Shown in pieces: positions 1 to 7,841 of a stretch of 64,000 nucleotides of DNA. The notes under the pieces were generated by a model that was not told the origin of the DNA, did no database searches, and saw only the letters and a program-made list of their open reading frames with translations. The translations under genes were made by a program, and so were the position numbers. The stretch comes from Hyphomicrobiaceae bacterium. GTDB taxonomy: Bacteria; Pseudomonadota; Alphaproteobacteria; Rhizobiales; Devosiaceae. Positions within the stretch are counted from its first letter, which is position 1, and each line of letters opens with the position of its first letter. The stretch is from the NCBI GenBank assembly GCA_020638095.1, contig JACKJF010000003.1:868001-932000 (forward strand). Direction: 5' to 3'.

Positions 1-78
1 AAGGAAGGTCAGACCCTTCATCTCGGGGTCGAGGGTCTCGGCGAGCAGACCCAGAAAACCATCGCCTGGAACGGTTGA
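1..78 (+). CDS. Fumarylacetoacetate hydrolase family protein, C-terminal end only
   Basis: The window opens inside a reading frame that runs to TGA at 76-78 and gives 25 residues containing HLGVEGLGEQ close to the stop. This Gly-rich ending, with its last beta strand, is typical of fumarylacetoacetate hydrolase family enzymes, which act on small keto acids in sugar-acid or aromatic breakdown. The catalytic, metal-binding part lies outside the window, so the substrate cannot be named. A strong hairpin follows the stop. Confidence 0.6.
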   Translation, partial: KEGQTLHLGVEGLGEQTQKTIAWNG

Positions 79-103
79 GGTTTACCGCCTCGCCTGACTT
101 GAA

Positions 104-133
104 CCCGGTCCCACCGATTGGGGCGGGACCGGG
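104..133. terminator. Intrinsic-type hairpin between convergent genes
   Basis: A perfect 9-bp stem (CCCGGTCCC at 104-112, GGGACCGGG at 125-133) with a 12-base loop lies between the hydrolase stop and the stop of the opposite-facing fasciclin gene. It has only a short CTT tail, so it is a weak intrinsic terminator by sequence, but its position between convergent genes fits. Confidence 0.55.
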
Positions 134-213
134 CTTGCATGCGGCCGTGATCGGGACAGGCGTGGCATTGGGGGGCAGAGGACCACGGCCGCAGTAACGG
201 TTTGCGCCCAGGC

Positions 214-786
214 CTACATGGCGGGCAGAAGCACCTTGTCGATCACGTGAATGACGCCGTTTGACTGGCGGACGTCGGCAATGGTGACGTGGGCGACGTT
301 GCCCTGCTCGTCGGTGATCGCGACCATGTCACCGTCAAGGCTGGCTTCGAGCGTGCAGCCGCCGACCGTCGGAATGGCATGCATGCCGCCATCGGCGTTG
401 ATCATGCCCACAAGATCCGTCGACATGACGTTTGCCGCGACCACGTGGCAGGTCAGGATCTTGACGAGCTGGTCCTTGTTTTCAGGCTTCAGAAGGGTGT
501 CGACGGTGCCGTCAGGCAGGGCCGCGAAGGCTTCATTCGTCGGCGCGAAAACGGTGAACGGACCCTCGCCCATCAGCGTATCCACCAGCCCGGCGGCCTG
601 AACGGCGGCGACGAGCGTGGTGTGATCGGCGGAGTTCACGGCGTTTTCAACGATATTCTTGTCGGGGAACATGGCTGCGCCCCCGACCATCGGGTTTTCC
701 ATGTGCGACGCGGCAAATGCGGCGCCACCGATCACTGAAGTGGTGAGAACTGCGGCGACCCCGAGGGCCTTGAGAGAGAGTTTCAT
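214..786 (-). CDS. Secreted fasciclin (FAS1) domain protein
   Basis: A 190-residue protein. The chosen ATG at 786 puts a clean signal peptide first (MKLSLKALGVAAVLTT... ending near AFA-A, residues 1-25). An upstream in-frame extension encodes nothing signal-like. Residues about 50-190 form one FAS1 domain: the FTVFAPTNEAF motif (H1 box) and the C-terminal NGVIHVIDKVLLP motif (H2 box) are both present. FAS1 proteins are exported adhesion or matrix proteins of poorly defined molecular role. The gene lies just downstream of an ECF sigma/anti-sigma pair on the same strand, with its own ECF-like promoter at 838-862, so it is a likely target of that sigma factor. Confidence 0.9.
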   Translation of the reverse strand: MKLSLKALGVAAVLTTSVIGGAAFAASHMENPMVGGAAMFPDKNIVENAVNSADHTTLVAAVQAAGLVDTLMGEGPFTVFAPTNEAFAALPDGTVDTLLKPENKDQLVKILTCHVVAANVMSTDLVGMINADGGMHAIPTVGGCTLEASLDGDMVAITDEQGNVAHVTIADVRQSNGVIHVIDKVLLPAM

Positions 787-837
787 GTTTGAGCCTTTCG
801 TTTTGAATTCTCTGTCCCGTGCTGGACAGGAGAAGAA

Positions 838-862
838 ACGAGAGGGGTCCTCGAAAAGTTTC
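838..862 (-). promoter_or_regulatory. Candidate ECF sigma promoter for the fasciclin gene
   Basis: On the minus strand GAAAC (858-862) is followed by exactly 17 bases and then CGT (838-840), matching the usual ECF layout of an AAC-type -35 and a CGT-type -10. The start codon lies about 50 bases further on, and a small CTGTCC/GGACAG hairpin (812-829) falls in the leader. No equally clear copy was found upstream of the sigma gene. This is inference from spacing and motif only. Confidence 0.4.
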
Positions 863-908
863 ACTCTTGAAGATTTTTTCCAAATCCGGTGAGAGTAATC
901 GACGTCGA

Positions 909-1628
909 TCAGACGGCCGCGAGGCTGCCCGCCGCGACGACCGGACCGGTCGGGATGCCCCCCGGCGCGCCGCCGCTCGGTTCGAGCGTCACGGCCAATA
1001 CAGAGCTGGGGTTGGCGTAGGATTTCAGATTATTGGCAAGCGCGATCGTCGCCGTCCCGGCGATTGGCACCACGCCAAGCGAAATCGGGTTCTTACCCTC
1101 CGGAATGATCCAGAGCTCGTAGTCCTTGCCGGCGACGGATTCTCCGGAAACGCCCGTCAGTCGCACTTCGCCCGCGGCGGCATCATAAAGTGCCAGGAAT
1201 TTCGCCTCGCTCTGGTCCGCAGCAAGGCTTGCGACATAGGTCTCGCCCGTTCTGCCGGTCTGAAGGCCGGGAACCAGAGCTGCAAATCCGACAACCAGAA
1301 CCGCAACCGCAAGGGCGCCCGCAGCAACGCCGCGCCACACCCGAAGGTCGTTCCAGAGCCGCTCCAGAAGCGAGGCAGATTTGGGCGCAAACAGCCGGGC
1401 CTCGATCCCTGCATAAAGTGGTCGCGGCGTGACCGGCTCCACTTCCGCGTCCAGCTCCGCCAGATGGCTTTGCCAGAACTCGACCTTGGACTTAAAGGCC
1501 GCGTCCGAAATTATCCGCTGCTCGGCCAGTTGATGCGCCGCGGCATCGAGCAGCCCCAGCGCGAACTCGGCGGCAAGCACCTCGTCGGGAACGGACGGAC
1601 CCGCACCCAATTTTCCTGCCTCGGTCAC
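909..1628 (-). CDS. RskA-type anti-sigma factor
   Basis: A 239-residue membrane protein starting at GTG (1626-1628) that overlaps the sigma factor stop by 2 bases (TCGTGACC), the normal arrangement of a co-translated sigma/anti-sigma pair. The N-terminal ~95 residues are cytoplasmic and should bind the sigma factor. One membrane segment (GALAVAVLVVGFAALVP, about residues 105-125) follows, then a periplasmic domain with YELWIIPEGKNPISLGVV and AVTLEPSGGAPGGIPTGPVV, hallmarks of the anti-sigma-K factor (RskA) family. No zinc-binding HxxxCxxC motif is seen. Such proteins hold the sigma factor until regulated proteolysis releases it. Confidence 0.85.
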   Translation of the reverse strand: MTEAGKLGAGPSVPDEVLAAEFALGLLDAAAHQLAEQRIISDAAFKSKVEFWQSHLAELDAEVEPVTPRPLYAGIEARLFAPKSASLLERLWNDLRVWRGVAAGALAVAVLVVGFAALVPGLQTGRTGETYVASLAADQSEAKFLALYDAAAGEVRLTGVSGESVAGKDYELWIIPEGKNPISLGVVPIAGTATIALANNLKSYANPSSVLAVTLEPSGGAPGGIPTGPVVAAGSLAAV

Positions 1629-2194
1629 GACAGACAGTCCCTCAGCTTTAACAGGCTTCGACGCAGCCATGTGCGCATCGTGTTGATCGGTACACCGAAC
1701 CTGTCCGCAAGGTCCTGATAGCTGAACCCGTCGAGGTAGGCGAGCCGCACCGCCTCTGCCCGGTCCACTTCGAGCTTTCTGAGACACAGATCGATGCGAC
1801 CGGTTTCGCCGGTCCGAATGGCCGATTCTTCGGGGTTCGGTGCGTCATCTTCGATCTCGAACGCCGCGTCGATATCCCGCGTTGCGGGCCGGCGCGCCCG
1901 GACCATGTCGAGCGCATGATTGCGCGCGATGGCCGCGAGCCAGCTGATGGCGCTCTTGTTGTCAGGGCGGTATTGTCCGGCCCGCTGCCAGATTTTCACG
2001 TAGATGTCCTGCAAGGCTTCCTCGGCATCGTGTCGGTCTTTCAATATACGAAGAACAACGCCGAAAAGTTTCGCGGAAGAGCGGTCATATAGGTTGCGGA
2101 ACGCAGACCGGTCGCCAAGAGCAACCCGCGCGATGATTCCATCGAGTTCGCTTGAAGCCGGCAATGTCGCCCTCCCAAGGTCCGCGATGTCCAA
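1625..2194 (-). CDS. ECF RNA polymerase sigma factor (SigK-like)
   Basis: A 189-residue sigma-70 family factor with only regions 2 and 4. Region 2 includes RILKDRHDAEEALQDIYVKIW and the SWLAAIARNHALDMVR segment. Region 4 includes FSYQDLADRFGVPINTMRTW, the helix-turn-helix that reads the -35. The start is TTG at 2194, preceded by an AGGA-like site; no in-frame ATG occurs near the N terminus. It is coupled to the RskA-like anti-sigma gene and sits near a FAS1 gene, paralleling mycobacterial SigK, which controls the FAS1 proteins MPT70 and MPT83. Confidence 0.9.
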   Translation of the reverse strand: MDIADLGRATLPASSELDGIIARVALGDRSAFRNLYDRSSAKLFGVVLRILKDRHDAEEALQDIYVKIWQRAGQYRPDNKSAISWLAAIARNHALDMVRARRPATRDIDAAFEIEDDAPNPEESAIRTGETGRIDLCLRKLEVDRAEAVRLAYLDGFSYQDLADRFGVPINTMRTWLRRSLLKLRDCLS

Positions 2195-2238
2195 TCGCGC
2201 CGTCCTGGGAGGGAATACGTCGGCAAAATGAGGTTGGA

Positions 2239-3252
2239 TCAGGCTCCGCCGGTGCTGGCCCTGACCACGAGGTCCGGATCGATAAGTGTGTGCTGCGGTT
2301 CGGGGAGGTGGTGGTCGGCGCGGATCAGCTCCATCAGCCGCCCGACGGCCATACGCGTGACATTGGCGACGTCATAGTTGATCGAGGTGATCGGCACCGC
2401 CGCATAGGCGGCGAATTCGACATTGTCGAACCCGACGATGGCCACCTCGTCCGGTACCCGGATTCCGTGTTCGAGGCACCATTTTTCCGCACCGATGGCG
2501 GTCGAGTCGGTCGAGCAGAAGACGGCGGTCGGCCGCTGTTTCGCCCGCATCAATTCGCCCATGGCCCGGTACCCGGCGTCGGTGCCCGGAAGCTTCGGGT
2601 CGATCATCAGGCTGTCGTCGATCTTGATGCGATGAGCCTTGAGCGCGTCCCGATAGCCTTGCGACTTTTCGAGATTGCCGCGCGGATTCTGCCCGTCGAG
2701 AATGCCAATCCGCTTGTGGCCGAGCGTGACCAGATGCTCGACGGCCTTGCGCGCGCCGGAATAATCGTCGACCGCAACCGAGTCGATGCCATCAGGTTTG
2801 CCCACCATGACCACGACCGGATAGCCTGACTGGCGCAACTTCCGCACATGATCGAGCCGCTGGTGCGAGCGCGGATAGATCAGCATGCCGTCGACCTGGC
2901 GGGCACGGAACATCTCCACCACCCGCTTTTCATCTTCGAGCGTGTTGTTCGAGGTCGCGAACATGGTCACATAGCCTTCTTCGGCCAGCGCCTGCTCGAT
3001 GGCCTGTGCGGTCATCGTCAGAACCGGGTTGGTCATCTGCGTCAACACCAGGCCGATCGTCTTGGTCTCTCGTGAAACCAGCGACTTGGCAATCTGGTTC
3101 GGAAGATAGTTGAGCTCCTCGGCCGCCGCCTGAATGACCGCCCTTGTTTCCTCGGGAATGCGCGGCGACTGGCGCAGGGCCAGCGACACCGTATTGGCCG
3201 AAAAGCCGGTCTTGTCGGCAATATCCTTAAGTCGGACGGTTGGCCTGCCCAT
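2239..3252 (-). CDS. LacI family transcriptional regulator
   Basis: A 337-residue repressor of usual length. The N-terminal helix-turn-helix and hinge (VRLKDIADKTGFSANTVSLA, ending near residue 60) are followed by a periplasmic-binding-like effector domain (residues ~65-335) with KTIGLVLTQMTNPVLT and CSTDSTAIGAEKWCLEHG. It is the last gene of a same-strand row (aldo/keto reductase, VOC protein, this regulator) that faces a sugar ABC importer, so a sugar-responsive repressor of both is likely. The inducer is unknown. Candidate operators lie in the divergent region at 4787-4840. Confidence 0.92.
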   Translation of the reverse strand: MGRPTVRLKDIADKTGFSANTVSLALRQSPRIPEETRAVIQAAAEELNYLPNQIAKSLVSRETKTIGLVLTQMTNPVLTMTAQAIEQALAEEGYVTMFATSNNTLEDEKRVVEMFRARQVDGMLIYPRSHQRLDHVRKLRQSGYPVVVMVGKPDGIDSVAVDDYSGARKAVEHLVTLGHKRIGILDGQNPRGNLEKSQGYRDALKAHRIKIDDSLMIDPKLPGTDAGYRAMGELMRAKQRPTAVFCSTDSTAIGAEKWCLEHGIRVPDEVAIVGFDNVEFAAYAAVPITSINYDVANVTRMAVGRLMELIRADHHLPEPQHTLIDPDLVVRASTGGA

Positions 3253-3363
3253 CTGTCTTTCCCGTCAGCCCCGATCGTGCCCTTTTGTCAAACTATTGAC
3301 CCCTTGTGAACCATGCATGCGGAACCCGTGTGCGCCCCGCATGCGTTGGCTTGCGTCCGGGCC

Positions 3364-3813
3364 TCAGGCTTTCTCCATCATCGCCTGGCGAATGCGGGCG
3401 ATCGCCTTGTACTGCACGCAATCGGGAGCCATTTCCATCATTTCGATCCGGTTGCCGTCCGGGTCTTCGAGCCAGGCCTGCCGGTTGCCGTCGGCGCCCG
3501 CCTTGGGTGGCGACATCAAGGTGATCCCGGTCGCCTCGATGCGCGCACAGGTGGCATCGAGATCGTCGATGAGAAAACAGATGTGATTCACCCCGTTGGC
3601 GTTCCAGCCGGGCGCCCGGTCGTTCTCCGCGCCCGGGAAGATTTCGAGATACTGGTCGTCGGTGATGCGGAGATAGACGAGCCAGAGCGAGCCGTCGTCA
3701 TGGTGCAGGCGCAGCATTTCCTCGAATCCGAGCCGGTCACGGTAATAGTCTAGCGACCGGTCGACGTCCGTGACCTTGATGGCAACATGGCCGACGCTGG
3801 TAATACCCTTCAT
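3364..3813 (-). CDS. VOC superfamily protein (glyoxalase/dioxygenase fold)
   Basis: A 149-residue single-domain vicinal oxygen chelate protein with two beta-alpha-beta-beta-beta modules. VGHVAIKVTDVDRSLDYYRD opens the first module, NHICFLIDDLDATC the second, and DPDGNRIEMMEM closes it. The His residues in VGHVA and NHICF and the terminal Glu in RIEMMEM are the usual metal ligands. The start is taken at 3813 because GGAGGAGA lies just upstream; the in-frame ATG 12 bases earlier would place that ribosome site inside the gene. It sits between the LacI and aldo/keto reductase genes. The reaction is unknown; isomerase, lyase or epimerase chemistry is possible. Confidence 0.85.
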   Translation of the reverse strand: MKGITSVGHVAIKVTDVDRSLDYYRDRLGFEEMLRLHHDDGSLWLVYLRITDDQYLEIFPGAENDRAPGWNANGVNHICFLIDDLDATCARIEATGITLMSPPKAGADGNRQAWLEDPDGNRIEMMEMAPDCVQYKAIARIRQAMMEKA

Positions 3814-3859
3814 ATTCTCCTCCATTATGTGCCCCTTGGGGCAGGTCCCAAATTCTCAC

Positions 3860-4684
3860 TCAGTCCCAGTCTGGACCCCAGGCCGGATCGATGCGCCGCC
3901 AGCCGCGATCGAGTGTCGCGATCCGGGCCATCTCGGTATCCGTCAGCGTGATCTCCTGGGCCACGAAGTTCCGCACCATGCGCTCTTTCCGCGCCGACGA
4001 GGGAATTGTGCTGAGGCCCATCTGCATGAGGAAAGCCAGCGACACCTGATCGGCTCCGGCGCCGTGTGCCCGCCCGATCTCGGTCAGAACCGCATCCTCG
4101 GCGACGCTGCCATGGGCAAGCGGCTGATAAGCAGTGACGGAAATTCCGAGGGAATGGCAGTGCGCGACAAGCTTGCGGTTCTGCAAATAGGGGTGGACCT
4201 CGACCTGGTTGGTATAGATCGGCACGTCCCCAAGAATGTCCCTGGCTTCGTCAATCAAGGCGATGGTGAAATTGGAGACGCCCACGTGCCGGCTAAGACC
4301 GAGCGCGGAAACCTCGGCCAGTTGTTCGACATAGACGGGGAGGGGGATTTCTCCATTCGGCGACGGCCAGTGAATGAGAACCAGGTCGAGCTTGTCGATC
4401 CCGATTGTGTCGAGGCTTTCCCGGACCGAGGGAACCACCTTGCCCGGCCCTAGATTTCCGGTCCGCACTTTTGTCGTGACGAAGACCTCGTCCCGCTGAA
4501 GACCCGAGGCGCGCAACGCCGCACCGTTTTCCTCTTCGGTCAGATAGTCCTGCGCCGTATCGAGATGCCGGTAACCGATCTCGAGCCCGGCTTCGATCGC
4601 GGCCTGTCCCTCGCGCCCACGCCGCCCATAAGTCCCGAGTCCCATGATGGGCATGTCGCTGGCATATCTGACCTGGCGGGCCAT
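3860..4684 (-). CDS. Aldo/keto reductase
   Basis: A 274-residue NADP-dependent reductase of the 2,5-diketo-gluconate reductase type. The catalytic tetrad is complete: Asp42 and Tyr47 in HLDTAQDY, Lys72 in VTTKV, and His105 in LVLIHWP. The IPSSARKERMVRN motif near the C terminus binds the cofactor 2'-phosphate. It is the first gene of the minus-strand row with the VOC and LacI genes and diverges from the sugar importer, which suggests oxidoreduction of an imported sugar or sugar derivative in the cytoplasm. The exact substrate cannot be read from the sequence. Confidence 0.92.
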   Translation of the reverse strand: MARQVRYASDMPIMGLGTYGRRGREGQAAIEAGLEIGYRHLDTAQDYLTEEENGAALRASGLQRDEVFVTTKVRTGNLGPGKVVPSVRESLDTIGIDKLDLVLIHWPSPNGEIPLPVYVEQLAEVSALGLSRHVGVSNFTIALIDEARDILGDVPIYTNQVEVHPYLQNRKLVAHCHSLGISVTAYQPLAHGSVAEDAVLTEIGRAHGAGADQVSLAFLMQMGLSTIPSSARKERMVRNFVAQEITLTDTEMARIATLDRGWRRIDPAWGPDWD

Positions 4685-4786
4685 GATCTCCCCTCTGCTC
4701 CCTGCCGTCGCGCGCTTCTGGGCCGCGCTGTCCGGCTACCGGGTCAAGCCGCCCGGCCGGGTCAATGCAAAAAAATCGCAGTTGAC

Positions 4787-4840
4787 ATTTCCGCATTATC
4801 CGCCAAGATTAGCGATAATACAACCCGGATTAACGGAAAT
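4787..4840. promoter_or_regulatory. Divergent control region with inverted repeats
   Basis: Two overlapping symmetric elements lie between the aldo/keto reductase and the sugar permease. ATTTCCG (4787-4793) is mirrored by CGGAAAT (4834-4840). ATTATCCGC (4795-4803) is nearly mirrored by GCGATAAT (4812-4819). A TTGACA hexamer at 4782-4787 is followed, 17 bases on, by a weak -10 (AAGATT, 4805-4810), so the repeats would overlap a plus-strand promoter. They are candidate operators for the nearby LacI regulator. Confidence 0.35.
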
Positions 4841-4895
4841 ATGCTGGCCTTCGGATCGGGAGAAACCCGGAGGCCGGTTCAGGGGGAGGATAGGG

Positions 4896-5792
4896 ATGGC
4901 GATCCGCTGGAGCCGCTGGTCTCCAAGAATTGCGCTGGTGCCGGCATTGCTGGTCACGGCGGTGGCCTTCGTCGGATCGATCGGCTGGACCATCTACATT
5001 TCGCTGACCACGTCCCGCCGCTTCCCCGACTACGAAATCAACTGGGACGAATGGCTCCGTCAGTACGAGCGTCTGTTCAAGGACGGCGCCTGGGCCACTT
5101 CGCTGAAAAACCTTGTGGTTCTCGGGCTGGGCTCGACCCTCGCCATCATTCTCGGCTTCATCCTCGCCGCCATGATCGAGAAGGAAAAGCGGGGCGAAGG
5201 CTTCTTCCGCACCATCTTTCTTTATCCGCTTGCCGTTTCGCTGATCGTCGCCGGCATTGTCTGGCGATGGATGTTCAACCCGAGCCTCGGGATCGAGAAT
5301 TTCCTGCACGAACTCGGCTGGACCAGCGCCAGCTTCAACTGGCTCGCCGCGCCGGACACGGCGATGTACGGCATCATTCTCGCGTCCATCTGGCACGGCT
5401 CGGGCTTCTACATGGCCCTGATGCTGGCAGGGCTCCACTCGATCAACGGCGAAATCTGGTCGGCGGCCCGCCTCGACGGGGTCAGCGTCTGGCGCCTCTA
5501 TATCGAAATCATCATTCCGATGATGCGCTTCACCTTCCTGACCTGCGCCATCCTGCTCTCTCTGGGCGTCGTCAAGGCCTATGACATCATCGTCGCCATG
5601 ACCAATGGCGGGCCGGGCTCTTCCACCTGGATGCCCGCCTACTTCACCCTCAACGCCTATTCGGGCCGCTCGAACATCGCCTATGCCTCGGCTGCCGCCG
5701 TGATCATGCTTTTGATCACCGCTGCCATCTTCATTCCGCTCGTCATGGTCACCGCCTGGCGCGTCCGCCGCAGGGAGGCCATTGCGAAATGA
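4896..5792 (+). CDS. Sugar ABC transporter permease (MalF/UgpA type)
   Basis: A 298-residue inner-membrane permease starting at the ATG preceded by GGGGGAGGA (4882-4890). Open frame continues upstream but has no coding character there. There are six membrane segments. The EAA-type cytoplasmic loop (IWSAARLDGVSVWRLYIEIIIPMM) contacts the ATPase. This is the first gene of the importer operon; its stop overlaps the next start (ATGA at 5789-5792). The family moves mono- or oligosaccharides or polyols. Confidence 0.93.
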   Translation: MAIRWSRWSPRIALVPALLVTAVAFVGSIGWTIYISLTTSRRFPDYEINWDEWLRQYERLFKDGAWATSLKNLVVLGLGSTLAIILGFILAAMIEKEKRGEGFFRTIFLYPLAVSLIVAGIVWRWMFNPSLGIENFLHELGWTSASFNWLAAPDTAMYGIILASIWHGSGFYMALMLAGLHSINGEIWSAARLDGVSVWRLYIEIIIPMMRFTFLTCAILLSLGVVKAYDIIVAMTNGGPGSSTWMPAYFTLNAYSGRSNIAYASAAAVIMLLITAAIFIPLVMVTAWRVRRREAIAK

Positions 5793-6703
5793 CCGATATC
5801 CTGCCGCTCGAACCAGTCCGCCGCACCTTCCGCGACTATCCCAAGAAGCCGAGAAAGATCAGGGGTTCCTCGATCGCCATCCTCGTCTTTCTGACCATGT
5901 GTGCGCTTTTCATCGCCATTCCGCTCTATGTGATCATTGTTACCTCGATCAAGGAGATGAGCCAGATCATCCAGGGCGAGATCTTTTCGCTGCCGACCAA
6001 GGTCACTTTCGAACCCTGGTGGAAGGCTTGGAACGAGGTCTGTTCCGGCGTCCAATGCGAAGGGGTCAAGGTCGGGTTCATCAATTCGCTGATGATCCTG
6101 TTCCCCTCGCTGGTCCTTTCGATCGGGCTTTCCATGGTCACCGGCTATGCCCTGGCGCTCTGGAACATCCGCTGGGCCGGCACCTTCCTCTTCGTGCTCT
6201 TCACCGCCGCCTTCGTGCCGTTCCAGATCATCATGATTCCGCTCATCATCATGACCGGCATCATCAAGGTCTACGGCACGATCTGGGGCGTTGCGATCGT
6301 TCACGCCGTGCTCGCCATGCCCCTGCTGACCCTGATCTTTCGCAACTACTACAAGGACATCCCCAACGAGATCATGAGCGCCGCCTTGATGGATTCGGGG
6401 TCATTCTGGCGCATCTTCTTCGAAATCATTCTGCCCATGTCGGGCAACATCCTGATTGTGGTCTTGATTCTTCAGATCACCTCGATCTGGAACGATTTCA
6501 TCATCGGCCTCTATTTCGGCGGCATCGGCACAAAGCCGATGACGGTTATCCTCGCCAATTCGGTCATCACCTCGCGTGGCGAGATTTCCTACAATGTCGA
6601 CATGGCCGCGGCCCTGCTCACCGCCATACCGCCCCTCGTCATCTATTTCGTGCTCGGCAAGTTCTTCGTGCAGGGCATCACCGCCGGAGCCATCAAAGGA
6701 TAG
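5789..6703 (+). CDS. Sugar ABC transporter permease (MalG/UgpE type)
   Basis: A 304-residue second permease, overlapping the first by 4 bases. The N-terminal membrane segment (SIAILVFLTMCALFIAIPLYVIIV) is followed by a periplasmic loop and five more segments. The EAA-type loop (EIMSAALMDSGSFWRIFFEIILPM) identifies the MalG-like partner. A cysteine-bearing loop (EVCSGVQCEGVKVG) is a small peculiarity. The ATPase gene follows after 3 bases. Confidence 0.93.
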   Translation: MTDILPLEPVRRTFRDYPKKPRKIRGSSIAILVFLTMCALFIAIPLYVIIVTSIKEMSQIIQGEIFSLPTKVTFEPWWKAWNEVCSGVQCEGVKVGFINSLMILFPSLVLSIGLSMVTGYALALWNIRWAGTFLFVLFTAAFVPFQIIMIPLIIMTGIIKVYGTIWGVAIVHAVLAMPLLTLIFRNYYKDIPNEIMSAALMDSGSFWRIFFEIILPMSGNILIVVLILQITSIWNDFIIGLYFGGIGTKPMTVILANSVITSRGEISYNVDMAAALLTAIPPLVIYFVLGKFFVQGITAGAIKG

Positions 6704-6706
6704 GCC

Positions 6707-7801
6707 ATGCCCCGCGTCGAATTTCAGAACATCGCCAAACAGTATGGCCGGGTCACGGTTCTCGACGAGCTCAATCTCGACGTCGATGACGGCGAGTTTC
6801 TCGTCCTGCTCGGACCCTCGGGCTGCGGCAAGACCACCCTGCTCAATCTTCTGGCGGGTCTCGTCGAGACCACGGCCGGCAAGATTCTCATCGACGGTCG
6901 CGACGTCACCGACCTCGACCCCAAGGACCGGGGTCTGGCCATGGTCTTCCAGTCCTATGCCCTTTATCCGACCAAGACCGTGCGCGGAAATCTGCAGTTC
7001 GGCCTCAGTTCGCAAAAGCTCGACCGAACCGAAATTGCCCGGCGCGTCGACTGGGCCGCAAAGCTGTTGCAAATCGAAACCCTGCTCGACCGCAAACCGA
7101 GCCAGCTCTCTGGCGGCCAGCGCCAGCGCGTCGCCATTGGCCGGGCACTCGTCAAGAATGTCGGCGTCTTCCTGTTCGACGAACCCCTGTCAAACCTCGA
7201 CGCCAAGCTCCGGACCGAGATGCGGCTCGAAATCAAGCGGCTGCACGACGAACTCAAGCACACGATCGTCTACGTGACCCACGACCAGATCGAAGCCATG
7301 ACCATGGCCACGCGTATCGCGGTCATGGATGGCGGCGTCATCCAGCAGGTCGGCACGCCCGACGAAATCTACGAGCAGCCCGCCAACCTCTTCGTCGCCC
7401 AGTTCATCGGTTCGCCGTCGATGAACGTGCTTTCCGCGCGCGTCGAAAGCGATGGGGGAAAACCGGTCGCCATTCTCGACGGCTTCGAAACCCGCATTGA
7501 TCTGTCGGGGCACGCCACGGGGGACGCGCTTGCGCCAGGCACGGCGATCGTCGTTGGTCTTCGCCCCGAACATGGCGAGATCGGCGCTGCGGACCGCCCT
7601 GCCCAAATCGAATTGCCCCTGCTTTACGCGGAAAAGACCGGCGGTGACGCCACGCTTTTTCTCAAGACCAGCGGTCGGCCCTTCGCCGTGCGGATCGACC
7701 CCGCTGCAGCGGGAGGCGTCCGCGCAGGCGAGGCAGTTCAGGTCGGCTATGCCGCGGAGAAATTCAACCTATTCGACGCCCGGACAGGGCGGAGGATCTG
7801 A
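6707..7801 (+). CDS. Sugar ABC transporter ATP-binding protein (MsmX/UgpC type)
   Basis: A 364-residue ATPase of the MalK/UgpC group. Walker A is GPSGCGKT (residues 36-43), the signature is LSGGQ (134-138) and Walker B ends in FDEP (157-160). The switch His is in YVTHDQIEAMT. After ~235 residues comes the C-terminal TOBE/OB regulatory domain (GLRPEHGEIG). It should power the two permeases encoded just upstream. The binding-protein gene follows after 40 bases with a strong ribosome site. Confidence 0.95.
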   Translation: MPRVEFQNIAKQYGRVTVLDELNLDVDDGEFLVLLGPSGCGKTTLLNLLAGLVETTAGKILIDGRDVTDLDPKDRGLAMVFQSYALYPTKTVRGNLQFGLSSQKLDRTEIARRVDWAAKLLQIETLLDRKPSQLSGGQRQRVAIGRALVKNVGVFLFDEPLSNLDAKLRTEMRLEIKRLHDELKHTIVYVTHDQIEAMTMATRIAVMDGGVIQQVGTPDEIYEQPANLFVAQFIGSPSMNVLSARVESDGGKPVAILDGFETRIDLSGHATGDALAPGTAIVVGLRPEHGEIGAADRPAQIELPLLYAEKTGGDATLFLKTSGRPFAVRIDPAAAGGVRAGEAVQVGYAAEKFNLFDARTGRRI

Positions 7802-7841
7802 AGGCGCCACAGTCGTGCGCCACCAAAGGAGGAGAAACCAA

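Noticed and set aside
4644..4895. N-terminal extension of the first sugar permease
   Set aside because: The extra 84 residues would run through the divergent promoter and its palindromes, and the ATG at 4896 has a strong GGGGGAGGA site.
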